Assembly: GCF_030646155.1 (NCBI RefSeq)
Contig: NZ_JAUTDN010000003.1
Coordinates: forward strand, 248,001-312,000
DNA: 64,000 bases
Reading direction: 5' to 3'
Source: Conexibacter sp. CPCC 205762
GTDB taxonomy: Bacteria > Actinomycetota > Thermoleophilia > Solirubrobacterales > Solirubrobacteraceae
This document shows positions 27,348 through 37,880 of this stretch, in pieces. Position 1 is the first letter of the stretch, and every line of letters starts with the position of its first letter. The notes beneath the pieces were generated by a model, which ran no database searches, was not told where the DNA came from, and saw only the letters and a list, made by a program, of their open reading frames with translations. The position numbers and the translations under genes were made by a program.

Positions 27348-28273
27348 CGAACGCTCCCGCGGGCGAGCCCGCTGACGATGTAGCGCTGGAAGACGACGGC
27401 GATCAGCACCGGTGGGATGAGGCTGAAGATCGACGCCGCGGCCAGCGTGGTCCAAGAGAACTGCTGCAGGTTCTGGAGCCCTGCGACGACCGGCGGCACG
27501 GTCAGCTCGTTGGTCAGCACGAGCGCGTAGAAGAACTCGCTCCACGCCTCCAGGAAGACGAGCAGGCCGGCCGCGATCAGCCCTGGCCGTGCGAGCGGCA
27601 GGACGATCGAGATGAGGCATTTCAGACGCGAGGCGCCGTCGAGCATCGCCGCCTCCTCCAGCTCCTTCGGCACGCTGTCGAAGTACGACTTCAACAGCCA
27701 GATCGCCAACGGCAGCGTGAAGACGAGGTAGCTGATGATCAGCGCCGGAGCGGTGTTCAGCAGCTCCGTCTTGCGGAAGAAGACGAAGAACGGCGAGACG
27801 ATCGCGATCGCCGGCACCACGCGCGAGGCGAGCAGGCCGAGATAGGCGATCTTCGCCCCGCGGAACGGATAGCGCGAGAAGGCGTACGCCGCCGCGCCGC
27901 CGACGACCAGGTTGATGAAGACGACCACCAGCCCGACCAGCACGCTGCGCCCCATCGCCGGCATCAGCCGCTCGACGGCGTTGGTGCTGGACGCCGTCAC
28001 GCCTCTGGCGGCGTCGTCGGCGAACGGCGTCGAGTCGCCCTGCAGGATCGCCGTGTAGTTCTTCAGCGTCGGCTCCTGCGGGATCCAGTGGTACGGCACC
28101 GAGCCGACCTCGCTCGGCTTCATGAAGCTGCTCGCGACCGTGAAGTAGAGCGGGAACAGGACCCAGATCGCGAACAGCAGCACGCCGACGTAGATCAGGA
28201 TCTGCCGCAGCGTGCGGCGTCTCGGCGTGCGGCGTCTGCGCGCGGGGCGCGCGGGTGCGGCGACCGCGCTCAT
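27344..28273 (-). CDS. ABC transporter permease (MalG type)
   Basis: A 309-residue inner-membrane permease with six predicted helices after a basic N-terminus (ARRRRTPRRRTLRQ). The cytoplasmic EAA loop reads ELEEAAMLDGASRL, where the ATPase docks. It pairs with the MalF-type permease encoded next to it, with ATGA overlaps at both ends. Family members import sugars, glycerol phosphate or related polar solutes. Confidence 0.93.
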   Translation of the reverse strand: MSAVAAPARPARRRRTPRRRTLRQILIYVGVLLFAIWVLFPLYFTVASSFMKPSEVGSVPYHWIPQEPTLKNYTAILQGDSTPFADDAARGVTASSTNAVERLMPAMGRSVLVGLVVVFINLVVGGAAAYAFSRYPFRGAKIAYLGLLASRVVPAIAIVSPFFVFFRKTELLNTAPALIISYLVFTLPLAIWLLKSYFDSVPKELEEAAMLDGASRLKCLISIVLPLARPGLIAAGLLVFLEAWSEFFYALVLTNELTVPPVVAGLQNLQQFSWTTLAAASIFSLIPPVLIAVVFQRYIVSGLARGSVR

Positions 28274-29229
28274 GCGTTGCCCTCCGTCACGTCGCCGGAG
28301 CGGTAGAGCAGCTTCACGAACAGCAGTCCGATCAGCAGCGCGACGACGCCGAGCACGACCGCCACGGCCGAGCCCATCCCGACGTTGGTGTACACGAACA
28401 GCTGCTGGTAGAGGAAGATCGAGAGCACCTCGGTCGCGTTGCCGGGGCCGCCCTGCGTCAGCGCGTAGATGACGTCGAACTGCATGAAGCCGAAGATCAC
28501 GTTGATCACGATCACGACGACGATCACGGGCTTCAGCCACGGCAGCGTGATCAGCCGGAAGCGCTGCCAGGCGGTCGCGCCGTCGACCTTCGCCGCCTCC
28601 GGCAGCTCGTGCGGGATCGTCTGCAGGCCGGCGAGGAACAGCAGCGCCGCGAACGACGCCTGCCGCCAGGCGGCCGCGAAGACGGAGATCAGCAGCGCGC
28701 CGAGGTCGCTCGACAGCCACGCCTTGTACTCGTCGATGACGCCGAGCTGGTAGAGCGCGCCGTTGAGGGCGCCGACGTCGCCGTCGGCGAACCACTTCCA
28801 GATGATGCCGGCGATCACCCACGGGCAGGCCCACGGGACGATCAGCAGCGTGCGCGCCAGCCAGCGGCCGCGGAAGCGCTCGTTCAGCAGCAGCGCGAAG
28901 GCGAGCCCGAGCAGCGTCGAGACGAGCAGGAAGAGGACGGCGTAGACGGAGGTCAGCCACAGCGAGTGGATGAAGTCCGGGTTTCTGAACAGCAGCGTGA
29001 AGTTTCTGAGCCCGACCCATCTCGTGTCGCCGTTGAGGGCGACTCTCTGGAGGCTGTAGATCAGCGTCTGGATCGCCGGCCAGGCGATCAGCCCGAGCAC
29101 GATCACGAGCGCCGGCAGGGCGAGGTAGAGCCCGAAGCGGCGGTCGGCCGCGGCGCGGCGCGAGCGCCGCCGCGCTCGCGCCCGCACCTCACGCGGCCTC
29201 ACGGCCGGGGTGTCAGCCTGCGGCGGCAA
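28270..29229 (-). CDS. ABC transporter permease (MalF/UgpA type)
   Basis: A 319-residue permease, six helices, EAA loop ELPEAAKVDGATAWQ. The N-terminal 30 residues are very Arg-rich. Start choice is uncertain: TTG at 29229 would overlap the binding-protein gene by 17 nt, whereas an in-frame GTG at 29202 would leave a 10-nt gap; neither has a strong ribosome-binding site. The same reading frame and helices result either way. Confidence 0.9.
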   Translation of the reverse strand: MPPQADTPAVRPREVRARARRRSRRAAADRRFGLYLALPALVIVLGLIAWPAIQTLIYSLQRVALNGDTRWVGLRNFTLLFRNPDFIHSLWLTSVYAVLFLLVSTLLGLAFALLLNERFRGRWLARTLLIVPWACPWVIAGIIWKWFADGDVGALNGALYQLGVIDEYKAWLSSDLGALLISVFAAAWRQASFAALLFLAGLQTIPHELPEAAKVDGATAWQRFRLITLPWLKPVIVVVIVINVIFGFMQFDVIYALTQGGPGNATEVLSIFLYQQLFVYTNVGMGSAVAVVLGVVALLIGLLFVKLLYRSGDVTEGNA

Positions 29230-30604
29230 AGTTCTTCGCGTCGTCCGCCAGCGAGGAGATCGTGTCCTTCACGCTCGACTGGCCGAGCAGCATCGCCTGG
29301 ACACGGTCGCCGACCTTCGTCGCGAACGACGAGTACCACGGCAGCACGCGGGTCGGCACGACCTGCGACGCCTCGAACGCTCTCTGCAGCTCGGGCAGGT
29401 CGAAGTAGTCCGGGAACGCTCTTCTGAAGTCCGGATCCTCGAACAGGCCGGGGTAGGGGCCCAGCAGCGCGGCCGCCTCGGCCCACGAGATGAACGTGCC
29501 GTAGCGGCCGTCCTTGTCCTTCCAGCCGTAGAACTTGAGCAGCTCCCACGCTCTGTCGGCGCGGCCGCCGTCGGCGCTCGTGCCCATCTGCACGACCTCG
29601 CCGATCTGCAGCGACTCGCCGGAGCTGCCGGGGATCCGGTAGCTCATCGTCACGTTTCTCGACTGCGGCCCTCTGGCGTTGCGGATCTCCTTGAGGAAGT
29701 AGTGGTGCAGCGTGAAGAAGCTCGACGTCCCCTGCGCCATCGCCGCGACGTGCTTGCCGGGGTCGTCGGTCAGGATCGATCTGGCGGTCATCCCGTCCTG
29801 GTACATCGAGACCCACCAGTCGAAGATCGCCTCCGTCTTGGGGTCGTCCTGGAAGGTCGGGTTGCCCTCCTCGTCGAACGGCACGATCCCCTCGGAGACG
29901 AGGTAGAGCGTGAAGTACTCCTCCGAGAACTGCTTCGTCCAGTAGGCGGCGTAGGGCGCGCGGACGCCGTCGGCCTTGAGCTTCTCGCAGGCGTCGTAGA
30001 CGTCGCTGTAGGACTCCGGCGGCGCGCTCAGGCCGATTCTTCTGAGCTGCGCCTCGTTGTACATCATCAGATGCACGGCCGAGAAGTACGGCACCGAGAC
30101 GATCCGGCCGTCGGGCAGCTTGTGCCGCGCGGCCGAGGTCTCGAACATGTCGGCGAGCATCTCGTCGACGCCCGGCAGGTCGTTCAGCTCCTTCGCCCAG
30201 CCCGCGTCGACGAACTTCGTCGAGTTGTACGCGAAGTTGTAGTACGCGTCGATCTCCTGGCCGCCCTGCAGGCGCGTCTGGAGCGCAGGGCCGTAGCCGA
30301 TGTTGGGGATCAGCGTCAGGTCGACGTCGTTGCCGTACTGCTGCTGGAACGCTCTGAGGTTCGCTCTGATCTGGTCCGGATAGGCCTCCCAGGCGGTCAT
30401 CGCGAGCGCGCCGGTGTAGGCGGCACCAGCACCGCTGGTGCCGGTCCCGGCCGCGGCTCCGTCGTCGTCGCTGCTGCCGCAGGCGGCCAGCAGGCCCATC
30501 AGCGGCAGCGAGAGCCCTGCGGCGGCGGCGCCGCGCAGCAGCGAAGCGCGTGAGACGCGCAGACCCTCGTCGGCGCGTGCGCCGTCCTGATGCTCCTCGT
30601 GCAT
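29213..30604 (-). CDS. ABC transporter solute-binding lipoprotein
   Basis: A 463-residue extracellular binding protein of the type-1 (sugar/polyol) class. The signal peptide ends in a lipobox LLAACGS (lipidated cysteine near residue 42), followed by an Asp/Gly/Ala linker. The mature part shows TAWEAYPDQIRANLRAF, YNEAQLRRIGL and DGMTARSILTDDPGKH, as in family-1 binding proteins. It is the first gene of the operon, with a purine-rich ribosome site (GGGAAGAGGG) just before ATG, and paired operators begin about 55 nt upstream. The ligand cannot be inferred. Confidence 0.92.
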   Translation of the reverse strand: MHEEHQDGARADEGLRVSRASLLRGAAAAGLSLPLMGLLAACGSSDDDGAAAGTGTSGAGAAYTGALAMTAWEAYPDQIRANLRAFQQQYGNDVDLTLIPNIGYGPALQTRLQGGQEIDAYYNFAYNSTKFVDAGWAKELNDLPGVDEMLADMFETSAARHKLPDGRIVSVPYFSAVHLMMYNEAQLRRIGLSAPPESYSDVYDACEKLKADGVRAPYAAYWTKQFSEEYFTLYLVSEGIVPFDEEGNPTFQDDPKTEAIFDWWVSMYQDGMTARSILTDDPGKHVAAMAQGTSSFFTLHHYFLKEIRNARGPQSRNVTMSYRIPGSSGESLQIGEVVQMGTSADGGRADRAWELLKFYGWKDKDGRYGTFISWAEAAALLGPYPGLFEDPDFRRAFPDYFDLPELQRAFEASQVVPTRVLPWYSSFATKVGDRVQAMLLGQSSVKDTISSLADDAKNFAAAG

Positions 30605-30658
30605 CCCTCTTCCCTTTCGTAGTTCCTCAGCGCGATAGCGGGGGAGCTCCGAATCAGA

Positions 30659-30692
30659 TTCTCATACGTGAATCTGAGTTCTAGTATGAGTA
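30659..30692. promoter_or_regulatory. Paired operator A upstream of the ABC/catabolic operon
   Basis: Two copies of one palindrome 20 bp apart: TTCTCATACGTGAA at 30659-30672 and TTCTAGTATGAGTA at 30679-30692 (on the other strand TACTCATACTAGAA). The first lies within a wider repeat CAGATTC-N8-GAATCTG (30655-30676). It is 55-88 nt upstream of the binding-protein start codon. Confidence 0.75.
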
Positions 30693-30739
30693 TTCTTACT
30701 GATCGACCTAGAAGAGCGCAAGGGTTTCACGGTGATTTT

Positions 30740-30773
30740 TTCTCACCTGAGAATCTGCGTACTCATACTTGAA
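30740..30773. promoter_or_regulatory. Paired operator B upstream of the MBL/D-cysteine-desulfhydrase-like pair
   Basis: TTCTCACCTGAGAA (30740-30753, perfect 6-bp arms) and TACTCATACTTGAA (30760-30773), again 20 bp apart, end 32 nt before the plus-strand start codon. Same motif as the pairs at 30659 and 33731. Confidence 0.72.
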
Positions 30774-30805
30774 TTCACGGCCGGGGTCGAGATAGGTTGG
30801 CGCGC

Positions 30806-31600
30806 ATGCTCCACGCGCTGACCGCCTGCCCGGTCGCCGTCCACGAGGTGCCGGCCTCGAAGTGCTTCTTCGGCCGCGACGACGACCGCGTGATCGACCT
30901 CTGGTTCTACGTCTGGATCGTCCGCTCCGAGGACGGGCGCGTCGGCCTGCTCGACAGCGGCCTGCCGCCCGACGCCGCCGACCTCGCGGCGCTGCGCGGC
31001 ACCGGCGTCTACCGCGACGTGCGACCGCTCGCCGACGTGCTGGCGGCGGAGGGCGTCGCGCCCGAGCAGATCGACTGGTGCTGCGTCACCCAGCCGGTCA
31101 CCTACCACTCGGGCGGGATCGTGCCGGAGCTGCTGCCGCGCGCCGAGGTGTGGCTGTCGAAGGCCGGCATGACCGAGCTGCTGTGCGACCCGCCCGGCCA
31201 TCCGCCGACCGAGTTCTTCTTCACCGCCCGCTCGTGGGCCCACCTGCGCGAGCTGGCGGTCGACGGCCGCCTGCGGGTCGTCGACGAGCCGACCGAGGTC
31301 GTCCCCGGCGTCGTCTTCGAGACGACCGGCGGCCACCACCCCGGCTCGGCCGGCGTGAGAGTGCGGACCCGCGAGCAGGGCCTGGTCGGCATCCTCGAGA
31401 CCGCCTTCCTGCAGGAGAACGTCGACGCCGAGATCCCGATCGGCATCGCCGAGCACGCCGCCGAGTGCCGCCGCGCGATCAAGCGCTGGAAGCGGACCTG
31501 CGACGTCGTCCTCGCCGACCACGACCCGGCGCTGGCGGCGCGCTACCCGGCCGCGGCGCCGGCCGTCGTGGCGCCGCGCGCGGCCGCGGGCGACGCATGA
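30806..31600 (+). CDS. MBL-fold (AHL-lactonase-like) protein with degenerate metal motif
   Basis: A 264-residue metallo-beta-lactamase-fold protein. The fold landmarks are present (LLDSGLP, the ETTGGHHPGSAGV strand-turn, VLADHDPAL), but the HxHxDH metal motif expected after VT is replaced by QPVTYH (VTQPVTYHSGG), keeping only the last histidine. It may bind one metal, a different metal, or none. In-frame TTG at 30797 is an alternative start; ATG at 30806 is preferred. It overlaps the next gene by ATGA. A lactone substrate is a family-based guess. Confidence 0.8.
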   Translation: MLHALTACPVAVHEVPASKCFFGRDDDRVIDLWFYVWIVRSEDGRVGLLDSGLPPDAADLAALRGTGVYRDVRPLADVLAAEGVAPEQIDWCCVTQPVTYHSGGIVPELLPRAEVWLSKAGMTELLCDPPGHPPTEFFFTARSWAHLRELAVDGRLRVVDEPTEVVPGVVFETTGGHHPGSAGVRVRTREQGLVGILETAFLQENVDAEIPIGIAEHAAECRRAIKRWKRTCDVVLADHDPALAARYPAAAPAVVAPRAAAGDA

Positions 31601-32697
31601 GCCGCACGGACGGGCCGGCGCCGCTCGCGCCCGGCGAGCTGGCGCGGCGGCTGGCCGCCTTCCCGCGCGCCGGCCTCGGGACCTTTCCGACGCCGCTGGA
31701 GCGGTGGCCGCGGCTCGGCGCGCAGCTGGGCCTCGGCGAGCGGCTGCTGGCCAAGCGCGAGGACCTCTCCGGGCTCGCCTTCGGCGGCAACAAGGTCCGT
31801 CAGCTCGACCTGCTGCTCGGCGACGCGCTCGCGCGCGGAGCCGACACGATCGTGCACGGCGGCGCGCTGCAGTCGAACTACTGCCGCATGCTGTCGGCGG
31901 CCTGCGCGCGGCTCGGGCTCGCCTGCCAGCTCGTGCTCAGCCGCGCCTACGACCAGCCCGACGACCAGGGCAACGTCCTGCTCGACCTGCTCGCCGGCGC
32001 GACCGTCCACACGCTCGAGGAGCCGCTCGGTCCCGCCTACGAGGCGGCCAAGGCCCGGCTCGCGGAGCGCCTGCGGGCGCAGGGCCGGCGGCCGTACCTG
32101 ATCACCTATCCGCGCTCGGAGACGCTCGGCACGGTCGCCTTCGCCGAGGCGGCGCTGGAGACGCTGGCGCAGTGCGACGACCCCGCCGGGCCGACCGGCG
32201 GCCGTCGCCCGGCGCTGCTCGTGACCGCCGCCGTCGGCTCGGCGCAGGCCGGCTACCTGCTCGGCTCGCGCGCGCTCGGCTGGCCGCTGCGGGTGCGCGG
32301 GATCGCGCCGCTCGGCGCCGAGTACCCGGTCGCGGAGACGATCGCGGCGGCCGCCCGCGCGGCCGCGGAGCTGCTCGACCTGCCGTCGTCGCTCGTCGCG
32401 CGCGGTGACGTCGACAGCAGCGCCGCGCACGTCGGCGGCGGCTACGCGGTGCCGACGCCGGAGGGCCTGGCGGCGATCCGCCGCGTCGCCCGCAGCGAGG
32501 GCGTCTTCCTCGACCCGGTGTACACCGGCAAGGCGATGGCGGCGCTGATCGCCGACGCGGAGGCCGGCACGCTCGCGCCGGACGGCGAGCAGGTCGTCTT
32601 CCTCCACACCGGCGGCAACGTCGCGCTGTTCGCCTACGCGCCCGCGCTGCTCGCCGACCTGCGCGCCGCCGACGGCGAGCTGCTGCGGGCGCTGTAG
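31597..32697 (+). CDS. D-cysteine desulfhydrase/ACC deaminase-family PLP enzyme
   Basis: A 366-residue fold-type II PLP enzyme. The cofactor lysine is in FGGNKVRQLD (about residue 62), followed by GGALQSNYCR, ATVHTLEEPLG, LVTAAVGSAQAG (phosphate loop region) and FLDPVYTGKAMAAL, all family landmarks. Members act on D-cysteine, D-serine or 1-aminocyclopropane-1-carboxylate and release ammonia through an aminoacrylate. This fits the RidA protein in the divergent operon. ATGA overlap with the MBL-fold gene. Confidence 0.88.
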   Translation: MSRTDGPAPLAPGELARRLAAFPRAGLGTFPTPLERWPRLGAQLGLGERLLAKREDLSGLAFGGNKVRQLDLLLGDALARGADTIVHGGALQSNYCRMLSAACARLGLACQLVLSRAYDQPDDQGNVLLDLLAGATVHTLEEPLGPAYEAAKARLAERLRAQGRRPYLITYPRSETLGTVAFAEAALETLAQCDDPAGPTGGRRPALLVTAAVGSAQAGYLLGSRALGWPLRVRGIAPLGAEYPVAETIAAAARAAAELLDLPSSLVARGDVDSSAAHVGGGYAVPTPEGLAAIRRVARSEGVFLDPVYTGKAMAALIADAEAGTLAPDGEQVVFLHTGGNVALFAYAPALLADLRAADGELLRAL

Positions 32698-32715
32698 CGC
32701 CCGCGACCCGCTCGG

Positions 32716-33720
32716 CTACGGCGTCACGTCGACCGCCGCGCCGGTCCGCGCCGACTCCAGCGCCGCCAGCGCGACCCGCAGGGCGCGGCGGCCGTCCTCG
32801 CCGCTGACGCTCGGGTCGCGCCGCTCGCGGATCGCGGCGGCGAACTCGCCCAGCTCCGCGCCGAGCCAGTCGTCGCGGCGCTGGCGCTGGTCGAAGGCGA
32901 AGCGGGCCGTCTGCGCCTCGATCGCCTGCCAGGTCTCGATCCGCACGTGCCCGTGCGTGCCCTGGATCGCCAGCTCGACGATCCCGTCGCCGTCGTAGCC
33001 GGTCACGAACGAGGCGGCCGAGGTGCCGACCGCGCCGTTGGCGAACGTCAGCGTGACGGCGGCGGCGACGTCGACCGCCGGCCCGTCGCCGACCGGCCGC
33101 TCGTGGACGCTCGCCTGCACCTGCACGACCGGGCTGCCGAGCAGCCACGCGAGGCGGTCGAAGCTGTGGTGCATCTGCAGCTGCACGACGCCGCCGCCTG
33201 CCGCCGGGTCCCAGTACCAGGCGGGTCCGGCGGGAGCGCTGTCGACGATCGTGTCGACGGCGAGCACGGGATCGCCCAGCTCGCCCGCGGCGAGCATCCG
33301 CTTCGCCGTCGCCAGCTCGACGTGGAAGCGATGGCTGAAGCCGACCATCAGCCGCACGTCGGCGCGCGCGGCGGCCGCGAGCACGCGGTCGGCGTCGGCG
33401 AGCGTCGTGCAGAGCGGCTTGTCGACGAGCAGGTGCAGCCCTGCCTCGGCGGCGGCGACCGCGGCGTCGGCGTGCAGGTGGTTGGGCAGGCCGACGTAGA
33501 GCGCATCGACCTCACCGCCCTCGACGAGCGCCTCCCAGGAGGCGTGCGCGGCGGCGCCGAAGCGCTCCGCGATGCGCGCGCGGCTGACCGGGTTGGCGTC
33601 CGCGACCGCCCGCACCTCGACGCCGTCGAGCGCCGCGGCGGCCGCCGCGATCCGCTCGCCCATGATCCCGCCGCCGGCGATTCCGAGCCGGATCAGCCCC
33701 GCATCAGCTGCTGCACCCAC
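32716..33720 (-). CDS. Gfo/Idh/MocA-family oxidoreductase
   Basis: A 334-residue NAD(P)-dependent dehydrogenase. The Rossmann motif IAGGGIMGERIA opens the protein, VGLPNHLHADAA and VDKPLCTT (the EKP-type catalytic lysine) follow near residues 80-100, and the C-terminal beta-sheet domain starts near residue 120. It probably oxidises a polyol, sugar or cyclitol hydroxyl. The GTG start lies 11 nt after a paired operator identical in layout to those of the ABC operon, so it is likely in the same regulon. It converges with the preceding PLP gene. Confidence 0.9.
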   Translation of the reverse strand: MGAAADAGLIRLGIAGGGIMGERIAAAAAALDGVEVRAVADANPVSRARIAERFGAAAHASWEALVEGGEVDALYVGLPNHLHADAAVAAAEAGLHLLVDKPLCTTLADADRVLAAAARADVRLMVGFSHRFHVELATAKRMLAAGELGDPVLAVDTIVDSAPAGPAWYWDPAAGGGVVQLQMHHSFDRLAWLLGSPVVQVQASVHERPVGDGPAVDVAAAVTLTFANGAVGTSAASFVTGYDGDGIVELAIQGTHGHVRIETWQAIEAQTARFAFDQRQRRDDWLGAELGEFAAAIRERRDPSVSGEDGRRALRVALAALESARTGAAVDVTP

Positions 33721-33730
33721 ATCGACTCCG

Positions 33731-33764
33731 TTCCCATACGTGAATCCCGAATCTAGTACGGGAA
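33731..33764. promoter_or_regulatory. Paired operator C upstream of the Gfo/Idh oxidoreductase
   Basis: TTCCCATACGTGAA (33731-33744) and ATCTAGTACGGGAA (33751-33764), spaced 20 bp, the same arrangement as at 30659-30692. Eleven of the bases around the first copy (CATACGTGAAT) are identical to operator A. It sits directly before the GTG start, where a bound protein would block transcription. Confidence 0.75.
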
Positions 33765-33789
33765 TTCTATGGGCGGGGCCTGGCGAACG

Positions 33790-34806
33790 CTAGGCGTCCT
33801 CGTCGCCGTCGTCGCCTCTGCCGCCGAGGTCGTCCTTCGCCTTGCGCAGCCAGTCGGCGAGCTGCTGGCCGCCCTGGCCGATCGTCTCGCCGGCGTCCTT
33901 GAACGCCTCCTTGAAGCGGTCGCTGTAGAAGGAGACGGCTTCGCCGGCCTCGGCTCTGACGCTGACCGGGTCGTCGCGTCTGAGGTAGTCGCCGCCGACG
34001 ATCCGGTCGAAGTCGCCGGAGCGGACCCACAGCATCAGCTCGCGCGTGCGGCGGACCGGCAGCGGATGGCTGACGCCGAGGTCGAGCATCAGGCGCGTGA
34101 GCCGCTCGAGGCCGCCGCCCTGCTCGGCGTACTCCATCGACTGCGCCATGAAGGCATCCAGCTCGAGCTGGTCGGTCATCGCGCCGGCGCTGATCGCCAT
34201 CAGCGTCTTGCAGACCGCGAGCGGGTCGCGCGAGACGATCGCGGCGGCGCGGTCGCAGCTCAGCTCGGTGGCGCGGTACCACTCCATCAGCGCGGTCCGC
34301 ACCGGGATCAGCGGCAGCGCGATCTTCGCCGTCGCCGTCAGCCGCAGCAGGATCAGCAGCGCCGTGCGGTAGAGCTGGTGGTCGGAGAGGATGTGCGCCG
34401 CCTCGTGCGCGAAGACCGCGCGCCGCTGCGGCGCGTCGAGCAGCTGCAGCAGCTCGGAGTTGATGACGACGATCGGGTCCTTGGCGCCGATCGCGAAGGC
34501 GTTCGCGAACGGGTTCTGCGTCACGTAGAGCGACGGGACCGGCTCCATGTCGAGCGTCGAGTAGGCGAAGACGTGGTCGCTCCAGACCTCCGGCAGCTGA
34601 TTCTCGCCGAGCCGCACCGAGGCGCCCAGCGACGCCTGCCGCAGCGCGTTCTCGTAGCCGAGCTGGATCAGCGTCCTGACGACCGTGTCGAGGTACGGGA
34701 TCGAACCGAGCGCGGCGGTCGCGGCGCGGTCGGCGGGGTGCTGCCAGGCGCGCGGCGAGATGTCCTTCAGCTGGAAGCCCTTGACGGGTGCATCAGAGGA
34801 GGTCAT
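33790..34806 (-). CDS. M48-family zinc metalloprotease
   Basis: A 338-residue M48 peptidase. The zinc motif HEAAH (about residue 133) and the third-ligand segment ATELSCDRAA are present. A hydrophobic stretch (ALLILLRLTATAKIALPLIPV) between them may insert into or lie along the membrane. The C-terminal 70 residues are charged and end in GGRGDDGDEDA. M48 members degrade misfolded membrane proteins or small peptides. No signal peptide is seen. Monocistronic in appearance. Confidence 0.88.
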   Translation of the reverse strand: MTSSDAPVKGFQLKDISPRAWQHPADRAATAALGSIPYLDTVVRTLIQLGYENALRQASLGASVRLGENQLPEVWSDHVFAYSTLDMEPVPSLYVTQNPFANAFAIGAKDPIVVINSELLQLLDAPQRRAVFAHEAAHILSDHQLYRTALLILLRLTATAKIALPLIPVRTALMEWYRATELSCDRAAAIVSRDPLAVCKTLMAISAGAMTDQLELDAFMAQSMEYAEQGGGLERLTRLMLDLGVSHPLPVRRTRELMLWVRSGDFDRIVGGDYLRRDDPVSVRAEAGEAVSFYSDRFKEAFKDAGETIGQGGQQLADWLRKAKDDLGGRGDDGDEDA

Positions 34807-34824
34807 TCACGCCACGATACGCGC

Positions 34825-36113
34825 TCATCTCAACAGCGCATAACGGGCGAAGCCGTCGGCGCCGGGGATCACCGCCGCGGCGTCGTGCCCGAGCCACTGC
34901 TCCAGCACGCTCGCGTAGAGCGCGCGGAAGTCGCTGCTCGGCAGCAGGTTGCCCTCCTCGTCGAGCGCGCCGAGGCCGCGGAACTCGCCGACGAGGCCGC
35001 CGCGCACGCGCGTCCCGATCAGGAACGCGACGCCGCCGGCGCCGTGGTCGGTCCCGCCGGAGCCGTTCTCCTCCGGGCGGCGGCCGAACTCGCTCCAGAC
35101 GAGCGTCAGCACGCGATCGCCCAGCCCGCGCGCCTCGAGGTCGGCCTGGAAGGCGGCGAGCGCCGCGCCGCAGCCGGCGACCTGCTCGCCGAAGACGCCG
35201 TCCTGACCGGCGTGGGTGTCGAAGTCGGCGTGCGCGTCGAGCGCGGCGGCGCGGATCGGCAGGCCGGCGCCGAGCAGCCGCGCGGTATCGCGCAGGCGGT
35301 CGCCGAGGCGGTTGTCCGGATAGGCGACCGCGCCGCTCTGCAGCGGCGTCGCGAGCGTCCGGCGCAGGTCGGCGGCGTCGCGGTGACGCTCGCGCGCGGG
35401 GCCGAGGACGGGGTCGGCGGAGGTCAGCTGGCCGAGCCGCTCGTGGCCGCGCAGCAGCTCCTGCTGCCAGCCGCCGCCGAAGACGCCTGGCGTCTCGAAC
35501 GTGTAGGCGGAGGGCGCCTCGGCCGCGGCGACCGCGACGCGCCCGGTCGCCAGCGCCGGCGACAGCGTCGGCCCGACGGTGAAGCCCTGGACCGGGTTGT
35601 GGTCCTCGCCGACGCGGTCGAGCCAGCGGCCGAGCCAGCCGGTCGCGCCGTCGGGGTCGGTCGCGCCGACCTCGTAGAAGTGGCGCGAGGTGAAGTGCGA
35701 GCCGTTCGCGTGCTCGTAGCCGATCGCCGGGAAGAGCGTGAGGCGCCCGCTGTCGTGCAGCTGCTTGAAGGCGCCCGCGGCCGGATGCCAGCGCAGCGCG
35801 CTGCTGCCCTGCAGCGGGAGCGTCGAGGCCGGGTCGACCCACAGCGACGGCCGCAGCGCGGGCGTGTAGCGCGGGTCGGCGACCGGCGGCAGCAGCGCGA
35901 TCCCGTCGACGCCGCCGGAGAGGAAGACGGAGACGATCACGGGCGCGCCGGGCGCGGCCTGCGCGGCCCCGGCGATCCCCTCCGCGAACGCCTGCGGCGC
36001 CAGCAGCCGGCCGCCGAAGACCGTCAGCGCGAGCCCGGCGCCGCCGAGCAGCAGCGAGCGGCGCGTGAGCCTGCTGCCAGCCGGCGGCGGCGTCTCGTGG
36101 TCGCAGTGGCGCA

Positions 36114-36114
<1 letters not shown>
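34825..36114 (-). CDS. DUF1501-domain secreted protein (Tat substrate)
   Basis: A 429-residue DUF1501 protein, related to sulfatase/phosphatase folds (VSVFLSGGVDG, LHDSGRLTLFPAIGY, ANGSHFTSRHFYE, GLGDRVLTLVWSEFGRR). A twin-arginine signal (LTRRSLLLGGAGLALTVFGG) marks export in folded form. DUF1501 and DUF1800 genes occur as a pair in many bacteria; here the coding regions overlap by one base (TGATG). Biochemical function is unknown for the pair. Confidence 0.88.
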
Positions 36115-37787
<1,673 letters not shown>

Positions 37788-37880
37788 CCTGGCTCCCTCT
37801 CGACGACGGTACGGCGCGCGGGCGGGCGCGGCGTGGGACCTTCTTCCCGACCTGCTCCCTCTTTCGAGCTAGCGCGTGTG

